From an uncultured Verrucomicrobiota bacterium (GTDB lineage Bacteria > Verrucomicrobiota > Verrucomicrobiia > Chthoniobacterales > JACTMZ01): a stretch of DNA of 45,929 nt. Positions within the stretch are counted from its first letter, which is position 1; each line of letters opens with the position of its first letter. The notes below the pieces were generated by a model, which was given only the letters and a program-made list of their open reading frames with translations, was not told the origin of the DNA and made no database searches. The position numbers and the translations under genes are program-made. Shown piece by piece: positions 40,436-45,929 of this stretch. The stretch spans positions 1 through 45,929 of the forward strand of contig CAIZMQ010000098.1 of NCBI GenBank assembly GCA_903934135.1, in the 5' to 3' direction.

Positions 40436-42670
40436 ATGGCGAAACCCAAGAAAATAGCCGGTGGATGGGGGGCGCTCAGCTCCTCCCTGCATTTCCTGCG
40501 CCGGGAAAGCTTCCTCAAGGGCAACGCGACGCTCTTGCGCATGAACCAGCCGCGCGGCTTCGACTGCCCTGGCTGCGCCTGGCCCGACCCGAAGGATGCC
40601 TCCGTCACGGAATTCTGCGAGAACGGGGTAAAAGCGCTGACTTACGAAACGACGTCCAAGCGCGCCACGCCGGAGCTTTTCGCCAGGAACACCGTGACCG
40701 AGATGGGCACTTGGGATGATTTCACCCTGGAGAACACCGGGCGCCTGACGCATCCCATGGCCTACAATGCGATGACCGACCATTACGAGCCGATCGGATG
40801 GGACGAGGCTTTCGCGCGCATCGCGGACCACCTGCGCTCGCTCGCCACGCCGGACGAGGCGATCCTTTACACGTCGGGGCGGACAAGCAACGAGGCCGCT
40901 TTCCTTTACCAGCTGCTCGGCCGGCTTTACGGAACGAACAATTTCCCAGACTGCTCGAATATGTGCCATGAATCGACCGGAGTAGGCATGCGCGAGTCGT
41001 TGGCCACGGGCAAGGGGACGGTGACGCTGGAAGATTTCGAAGAGGCCGATGCCATCTTCATTTTTGGACAGAATCCGGGGACGAACCACCCGCGCATGCT
41101 CCGCGAGCTGGAAAAAGCCTCCAAGCGCGGCGCGCGCATCGTCAGTTTCAATCCGCTGCGCGAAGCGGGGTTACTCAACTTCACGCATCCGCAGCACGCG
41201 ATGGACATGGTTTTCGGACGCAGCACGCCGATTAGCTCGCACTATTATCAGCTGCGCGTCGGCGGCGACCTCGCCGCGATCCGCGCCGTGGCCAAGCACA
41301 TTTTGGAAAAAGCGGCAGAGAATCCTGCGTTGCTCGATGGCGACTTTCTCACGCGTGAAACCCATGGTTTCGAAGAGTACCGGCGCCTGGTCGTGGAGAC
41401 ACCGTGGGATCTCCTGCTCGACCAATGCGGCCTGACCCGCGGGGAGATCGCCGAAGCGGCCGATGTTTATCTCGGGGCCAAGAGCGTTATCTGCTGTTGG
41501 GCCATGGGCATCACCCAGCACCGCCACGGCGTGGCCAACGTGCAGGAAATCGTCAACCTTCTCCTTCTGCGCGGCAACATCGGGCGTCCGGGGGCGGGTC
41601 CGTGTCCGGTGCGCGGACACAGCAACGTGCAGGGTGACCGCACCATGGGCATCACCGAGGAACCTTCCGAGGATTTTCTCGTCCGGTTGGAAAGGGAATT
41701 CGGTTTCACCGCGCCGCGCCGCCATGGGTATCCGGTCGTCCACGCGATCAAGGCCATGGCCGAAGGTCGGGCCAAATTTTTCTTCGGCATGGGTGGCAAT
41801 TTTGCCTCGGCCACGCCAGATGCGGATTTCACCTGGGAAGCGCTGCGCCGTTGCGACATGACCGTGCACGTCTCAACGCACCTCAACCGCAGCCACGTCG
41901 TGCACGGCAAGCAGGCCCTCATCCTTCCCTGCCTCGGACGCTCCGAGACCGACTTGCAGGCGTCCGGCCGCCAGTCGGTCACGGTCGAAGACTCGATGAG
42001 TATGGTCCACGCCTCGACCGGGACGAATCGCCCCGCCTCGGAGCACCTCAAGTCGGAGCCCGCCATTGCGGCCGGACTAGGCCAAGCGCTTTTTCCCGGG
42101 GGTCCGGTCGATTGGGATGCGCTGGTCGCCGACTACGACCGCATCCGCGAGCGCATCGAGGCGGTCGTTCCCGAGTTTAATGATTACAACGCGAAGATCC
42201 GCCGGCCGGGCGGATTCCAGCTGCGCAATCCCGCCGCCCACCGCGAATGGAAAACGGCCACAGGCCGGGCCAATTTCAGCATCAATCCTTTGCCCGACCT
42301 GACCGTCGCTCCCGGCCGCCTGCGCCTCATGACCCTGCGCTCGCACAACCAATACAACACGACGATCTATGCCAGCGGGGACCGCTACCGCGGGATTGAG
42401 GGCGAACGTCGCGTCCTGTTCCTTAACCCGGTGGATATGCACGAGCTCGGGTTGGACGAAAAGTCTCGGGTGACCATCCGCAGCCACGCGGCCGACGGCC
42501 GCGAGCGCCGTGCGCCGGGTTTCCGTCCGGTGTTTTATGACATCCCCCGCGGCTGCGCCGCCGCTTACTACCCCGAGACCAATGTGCTCGTCGGAATCGA
42601 CGAACACGCAGTGAAAAGTTTTACCCCGATGTCAAAATACATCGAGGTGACGCTTGAGGCGGAGTGCTGA
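40436..42670 (+). CDS. YdeP/FdhF-like molybdopterin oxidoreductase
   Basis: 744 residues, 6 bp after the FdhD fusion. FDCPGCAWPDP...EFCENG (Cys44, 47, 61) and CSNMCHESTGVGM (Cys173, Cys177) are typical of the YdeP/FdhF-alpha family; Cys177 probably coordinates Mo. GQNPGTNHPRML, LLLLRGNIGRPGAGPCPVRGHSNVQGDRTMGI and a C-terminal molydop-binding domain (LRLMTLRSHNQYNTTIY) follow. The usual N-terminal four-Cys [4Fe-4S] pattern is altered. No Tat signal, so cytoplasmic. The family is annotated as formate dehydrogenase-like but the physiological substrate is unproven. No partner electron-transfer subunit is adjacent. Confidence 0.88.
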   Translation: MAKPKKIAGGWGALSSSLHFLRRESFLKGNATLLRMNQPRGFDCPGCAWPDPKDASVTEFCENGVKALTYETTSKRATPELFARNTVTEMGTWDDFTLENTGRLTHPMAYNAMTDHYEPIGWDEAFARIADHLRSLATPDEAILYTSGRTSNEAAFLYQLLGRLYGTNNFPDCSNMCHESTGVGMRESLATGKGTVTLEDFEEADAIFIFGQNPGTNHPRMLRELEKASKRGARIVSFNPLREAGLLNFTHPQHAMDMVFGRSTPISSHYYQLRVGGDLAAIRAVAKHILEKAAENPALLDGDFLTRETHGFEEYRRLVVETPWDLLLDQCGLTRGEIAEAADVYLGAKSVICCWAMGITQHRHGVANVQEIVNLLLLRGNIGRPGAGPCPVRGHSNVQGDRTMGITEEPSEDFLVRLEREFGFTAPRRHGYPVVHAIKAMAEGRAKFFFGMGGNFASATPDADFTWEALRRCDMTVHVSTHLNRSHVVHGKQALILPCLGRSETDLQASGRQSVTVEDSMSMVHASTGTNRPASEHLKSEPAIAAGLGQALFPGGPVDWDALVADYDRIRERIEAVVPEFNDYNAKIRRPGGFQLRNPAAHREWKTATGRANFSINPLPDLTVAPGRLRLMTLRSHNQYNTTIYASGDRYRGIEGERRVLFLNPVDMHELGLDEKSRVTIRSHAADGRERRAPGFRPVFYDIPRGCAAAYYPETNVLVGIDEHAVKSFTPMSKYIEVTLEAEC

Positions 42671-42748
42671 GGCGGGAACTCGGGTGAAGCAGAAGTTCTC
42701 ACGAAGGTACGGGAACCCGGGAGGGTTTTGGGCCGCCGCCGCAAAGGC

Positions 42749-42797
42749 GGGCAACTCTGGACCCTGATAAAGGGTGCCCGTTGCTCCTCAAAGGAGC
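42749..42797. terminator. paired hairpins between convergent genes
   Basis: A stem-loop with ACCCT-GATAA-AGGGT inside an outer GGGC/GCCC pairing (42749-42779), followed by GCTCCT-CAA-AGGAGC (42783-42797), which overlaps the stop of the convergent 173-aa gene. T-runs are missing, so Rho-independent function is uncertain. Confidence 0.4.
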
Positions 42798-43309
42798 CCG
42801 CGGCGTTTCCATTCCTCCATATTGCCCCCGGCGGAGCGCCGTGCGGTGTCGACCGCCAGTTTGAGCAGGGAGACTTCCCAGGCGTCATCCACGCTCTCGA
42901 CCACGGCGCGCCGCGTCTCGCCCTCGTCGCGGGCACGATTCACGGCCTCGGCCACAACTTTGTCGAGTTGTCCGCTGACAATTTCCTCCTGCAGGTTGCT
43001 TTTGGTGAATTGGAAGCCGTAGCGGAGGAACTTGAGATCTTCGCCGTTTGCCTCCAGCCAGTCGGCGAACTCGCGGGCCTTCTCGCCGAATCCCTCGAGC
43101 ATGATGCGGGCGTAGTTGCCCGGTGACATGATGCGCGGGCGCTCGGCTTGCAGGGTGCCGCGACGGAGGCGGACACGATTGACTTCGTCCATCAATTCGC
43201 TGACTAGCACAAAGTCGAATGCGGTCGACCCGAATGTCTCGATGAGACTGGCGGGTTCCAGATGTGTTCTGGTGTTTTCCAGAGCGTAGAGAAAGCTGTC
43301 GCGGTCCAT
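42788..43309 (-). CDS. conserved-looking hypothetical protein, 173 aa
   Basis: 173 mostly helical, charged residues starting MDRDSFLYALENTRTHLEPASLIETFGSTAFDF. MSPGNYARIMLEGFGEKAREFADWLEANGEDLKFLRYGFQFTK and the C-terminal helix have no motif that I recognise. No signal peptide or membrane segment. It is divergent from ispH with about 100 bp between starts and convergent with the molybdoenzyme. The start at 43309 gives a compact protein. Function unknown. Confidence 0.65.
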   Translation of the reverse strand: MDRDSFLYALENTRTHLEPASLIETFGSTAFDFVLVSELMDEVNRVRLRRGTLQAERPRIMSPGNYARIMLEGFGEKAREFADWLEANGEDLKFLRYGFQFTKSNLQEEIVSGQLDKVVAEAVNRARDEGETRRAVVESVDDAWEVSLLKLAVDTARRSAGGNMEEWKRRGLL

Positions 43310-43411
43310 GGTGGTGGTGGCAAGACGATAAGCGCCCGGGGTGCGGATGCAAGAATGGGTGAACGTTCCCGTTGGACGCCGGGCCGGCCGGCGTTAGATT
43401 GCATGCTGTCC

Positions 43412-44617
43412 ATGAGCACCGCGGTCCCGACCAAGCGCATAAATCTCCGTACCCCGGAGGTCATGGAGGAGGTGCAGGCGGCGGTCGAATCACACTACCA
43501 TAGTCCCATGGTGGAGCGTTTGCGGTCCTCGGGGGGCGTTGCCACCTTCGGCGATGTGACCGTGCGTCTGGCCAAGCAGTTCGGCTTTTGTTACGGCGTC
43601 GAGCGGGCTATCGACCTGGCTTACGCGGCGCGGAAAGTTTTTGCCGATCGCAATATCTTCCTGGTCGGCGAAATCATCCACAATCCGGACGTTAACACGC
43701 AACTCGCCGCCATGGGCATCCGCACGCTCTCCGGGCCGTGCAAGCTGGCCGATATCGACAAGCTATCAGCCGAGGACGTGGTTATTGTGCCCGCTTTCGG
43801 TGCCGAGGTGGCGGTGCAGGAGCGGATCAAGGCCCGGGGTTGCCAGATTGTCGACACTACCTGCGGCGATGTCATGAGCGTGTGGAAGCGGGTACGCCAA
43901 TACGCCAACGATGGTGTGACTTCGATTATCCACGGCAAGTCCGATCATGAAGAGACGCGGGCCACCAGTTCCCGCGCGCGATCCACGGGGGGTGGCGGCC
44001 ACTTCGTTGTGGTCTATGACCTTGAGGAGACGGACTTTCTTTGCGCCTACCTGCGCCAGGGCGGCGACCGTGCGGCTTTTCTGGACAAGTTTCGTGGTGC
44101 TTGCTCCGAGGGATTCGACCCCGATCTGCATTTGCGCAAGGTCGGCGTGGCCAACCAGACCACCATGCTGCGTTCTGAAACCGAGGAAGTGCAGCGGCGT
44201 ATCCGCTCCGCCGTGACGGCCCGCGACGGGACGGAGGACAACTTCCGCGTTTTCGACACGATTTGCGGTGCCACGCAGGAGCGGCAAGATGCGCTCCTCG
44301 ACCTGCTCTCCGAACCACCCGACCTCATGCTCGTGGTTGGAGGCTACAACAGCTCAAACACCACGCACCTCGCCGACATGGCCCGGGAAAAATTACCGAC
44401 CTATTTCGTCCTCAATGCCGGCTGCCTCGAGTCCCCGCAACTTATCCGTCACTTCGACACTGGCGCGGGCCGCGAAACGACAACCGGAGACTGGTTGCCG
44501 TCCGGCCCGGTTTCTCTCGGCATCACCGCCGGCGCTTCGTGCCCGAGCAATTTGATCGAAGACGTCCTGCTCCGGGTTCTGGAGTTGCGCAAAGTTGCCG
44601 GTCCGGCAGTGGTTTGA
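43412..44617 (+). CDS. ispH: 4-hydroxy-3-methylbut-2-enyl diphosphate reductase, long (plant/cyanobacterial) type
   Basis: 401 residues from the ATG at 43412 (an ATG at 43403 adds three residues; the frame is open further upstream without homology). The three [4Fe-4S] cysteines are in QFGFCYGVERAI, VDTTCGDVMSVWKRV and AGASCPSNLIEDV. VGEIIHNPDVN and VTSIIHGKSDHEETRATSS match the plant/cyanobacterial branch, longer than the E. coli 316-residue form. It makes IPP/DMAPP in the MEP pathway. Electron donor is usually ferredoxin; one is encoded at 8475, though not linked. Convergent with cysI. Confidence 0.94.
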   Translation: MSTAVPTKRINLRTPEVMEEVQAAVESHYHSPMVERLRSSGGVATFGDVTVRLAKQFGFCYGVERAIDLAYAARKVFADRNIFLVGEIIHNPDVNTQLAAMGIRTLSGPCKLADIDKLSAEDVVIVPAFGAEVAVQERIKARGCQIVDTTCGDVMSVWKRVRQYANDGVTSIIHGKSDHEETRATSSRARSTGGGGHFVVVYDLEETDFLCAYLRQGGDRAAFLDKFRGACSEGFDPDLHLRKVGVANQTTMLRSETEEVQRRIRSAVTARDGTEDNFRVFDTICGATQERQDALLDLLSEPPDLMLVVGGYNSSNTTHLADMAREKLPTYFVLNAGCLESPQLIRHFDTGAGRETTTGDWLPSGPVSLGITAGASCPSNLIEDVLLRVLELRKVAGPAVV

Positions 44618-44624
44618 GCCCAGC

Positions 44625-45929
44625 TCAAACCATGATTTCCTCGTGGAAGAGGCGACCCTCGGTCGTGGCCTTGACGTATCCGGCGCGGATGGTGAAGTCG
44701 CCGAAGTGTTCCCCCTCCTGACGTTCCGTGGCATAGCGGCGGATGATCGGCGCGAGTTCTTTGACGATGTCCTCCGCTTTGACCGAGGGCTTGTAGAGTT
44801 TGTTCAGCCGTGAGCCGTCATGGGCGGCGCCGAGGTAGATGTTGTATTTGCCCGGCGCGCGACCGACAAAACCGATTTCCCCGAGGTAAGGCCGGGCGCA
44901 ACCGTTCGGGCAACCGGTCATACGGATGAGGATAGCATCGTGGTGCAGACCGCACTCCTCGATAATTTCGTCCAGTTCGCTTACCAGTTGGGGCAAATAG
45001 CGTTCGCTTTCCGCGAGGGCGAGGCCGCAGGTCGGAAGGGCGACGCAAGCCATCGAATTGAGCCGCAGACCGGTGATGCGCTCGGGGACATCGAGTTTGT
45101 ATTGTTTGAGCAGCGCCTCGATGCGCGGCTTTTGCTCCGCAGTCACGCCGCCGATGACCAGGTTCTGGTTGGCGGTGAGACGGAAGTCGCCGGTGTGGAT
45201 CTTGGCAATTTCGCGTAGTCCGGTCTTGGCCGGGAGGTCATCGGTATCGCGCAGGCGGCCGTTCTGGATAAAGAGCCCGTAATACCAGCGTCCATCCGTG
45301 CCCTCGCTCCAACCGTAGCGGTCGCCCGAGCTGGTGAATTCAAAGGGGCGCGCCTCGCCGAGGCTCCACCCGAGACGGCTTTCCAGTTCGTTTTTGAACC
45401 AGTCCACCCCGCGGTCCTCGATGGTGTATTTGAGGCGCGCGTGCTTGCGGTTGGTGCGGTCGCCGAAATCGCGTTGGACGGTCAGAACTTTTTCCGCGAC
45501 CTCCACGACCTTTTCCCGAGGGAGGTAACCGATGACGTTGGCCAGACGCGGGTAGGTCTTGGTGTCGCCGTGCGACATGCCGAGACCGCCGCCGACCGAG
45601 AGGTTGTAGCCGAGCAGTTTGCCCTCCTCGCCGATGGCGATGAAACCGAGGTCTTGGGTGTAGACATCAATGTCGTTGCTCGGGGGCACGGCAAAGCCGG
45701 TTTTGAATTTGCGCGGGAGGTAAGTTTTCCCGTAGAGCGGTTCTTCTTCGGCTTCGTCGGAAACTTTTTCCCCGTCGAGCCAGATTTCGTGGTAAGCGCT
45801 GGTGCTGGGGGTCAAGTGGGTGCTGACCGCGCGGGCGTCGTCGAGCACGGGAGCATGCAGGGCGGACTGCCACGGATTCGGGTTGGCCATGACGTTGCGA
45901 TTCACATCGCCGCAGGCCGCGATGCAGTC
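44625..45929 (-). CDS. cysI: assimilatory sulfite reductase hemoprotein subunit, C-terminal part (cut by window edge)
   Basis: 434 residues are visible; the frame continues beyond the right edge (first visible residues [20 protein letters not shown]), and the family is about 570 residues. Substrate-side RxxK regions, [43 protein letters not shown], and the siroheme/[4Fe-4S] cysteines in [16 protein letters not shown] and [30 protein letters not shown] are present. It reduces sulfite to sulfide for cysteine synthesis. NADPH-flavoprotein or ferredoxin dependence cannot be told from this part. Confidence 0.94.
   Translation of the reverse strand, partial: DCIAACGDVNRNVMANPNPWQSALHAPVLDDARAVSTHLTPSTSAYHEIWLDGEKVSDEAEEEPLYGKTYLPRKFKTGFAVPPSNDIDVYTQDLGFIAIGEEGKLLGYNLSVGGGLGMSHGDTKTYPRLANVIGYLPREKVVEVAEKVLTVQRDFGDRTNRKHARLKYTIEDRGVDWFKNELESRLGWSLGEARPFEFTSSGDRYGWSEGTDGRWYYGLFIQNGRLRDTDDLPAKTGLREIAKIHTGDFRLTANQNLVIGGVTAEQKPRIEALLKQYKLDVPERITGLRLNSMACVALPTCGLALAESERYLPQLVSELDEIIEECGLHHDAILIRMTGCPNGCARPYLGEIGFVGRAPGKYNIYLGAAHDGSRLNKLYKPSVKAEDIVKELAPIIRRYATERQEGEHFGDFTIRAGYVKATTEGRLFHEEIMV

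Noticed and set aside
1-45929. CRISPR array, insertion sequences or rRNA
   Set aside because: No regularly spaced repeats, no transposase with terminal inverted repeats and no rRNA segments were seen.

Overview
The window is about 46 kb of GC-rich, densely coding bacterial chromosome. Three traits suggest Verrucomicrobiota: a PEP-CTERM surface protein, a plant/cyanobacterial-type long IspH, and protein styles such as the DciA and HAD-FolB genes. This assignment is inference; no rRNA or other decisive marker is present.

Layout. 1-7.2 kb: 5' part of accA (minus), a divergent 2-enoyl thioester reductase, gatC-gatA, a secreted thioredoxin-like protein, two small unknown proteins, tRNA-Gly(CCC) and a secreted S9 peptidase. 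7.2-13.1 kb: chromate transporter (minus), ferredoxin, DciA, a HAD-FolB fusion, an NAD-dependent sugar epimerase, an Sfp-type phosphopantetheinyl transferase and a membrane-anchored TPR protein. 13.4-20.4 kb: a 6.9-kb integrative element in the 3' end of tRNA-Gly(GCC), bounded by 31-bp direct repeats. It holds a leftward cassette of tyrosine integrase, unknown protein, HTH/excisionase-like protein, primase-like protein and DUF3987-like ATPase. A PEP-CTERM protein with a formylglycine-generating-enzyme-like fold is its cargo, and about 690 bp of structured non-coding DNA lies next to the tRNA. 20.4-22.2 kb: lipoprotein, dual-CDGSH Fe-S protein and a membrane protein.

22.5-33.9 kb is a purine (urate) catabolism locus: HIU hydrolase, allantoate amidohydrolase, allantoinase, ureidoglycine aminohydrolase and single-chain xanthine dehydrogenase. 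A convergent OHCU decarboxylase-malate synthase fusion follows, then a divergent uricase-xdhC pair. Together they cover hypoxanthine/xanthine to ureidoglycolate. The glyoxylate-forming step is not seen, but a malate-synthase-like domain that could use glyoxylate is fused to the decarboxylase.

34.4-42.7 kb is a molybdenum-cofactor locus: TauE/SafE permease and moaA (minus), then moeA, moaC, a mobA-moaD fusion, moaE, a MOSC-FdhD fusion and a YdeP/FdhF-type molybdoenzyme, with overlapping or near-contiguous genes. It would supply cofactor to that enzyme and plausibly to the xanthine dehydrogenase. The right end has an unknown 173-aa protein, ispH and the C-terminal part of a sulfite reductase (cysI).

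The most notable points are the four enzyme fusions (UraD-malate synthase, HAD-FolB, MobA-MoaD, MOSC-FdhD) and the tRNA-borne element with paired arm-type repeats.
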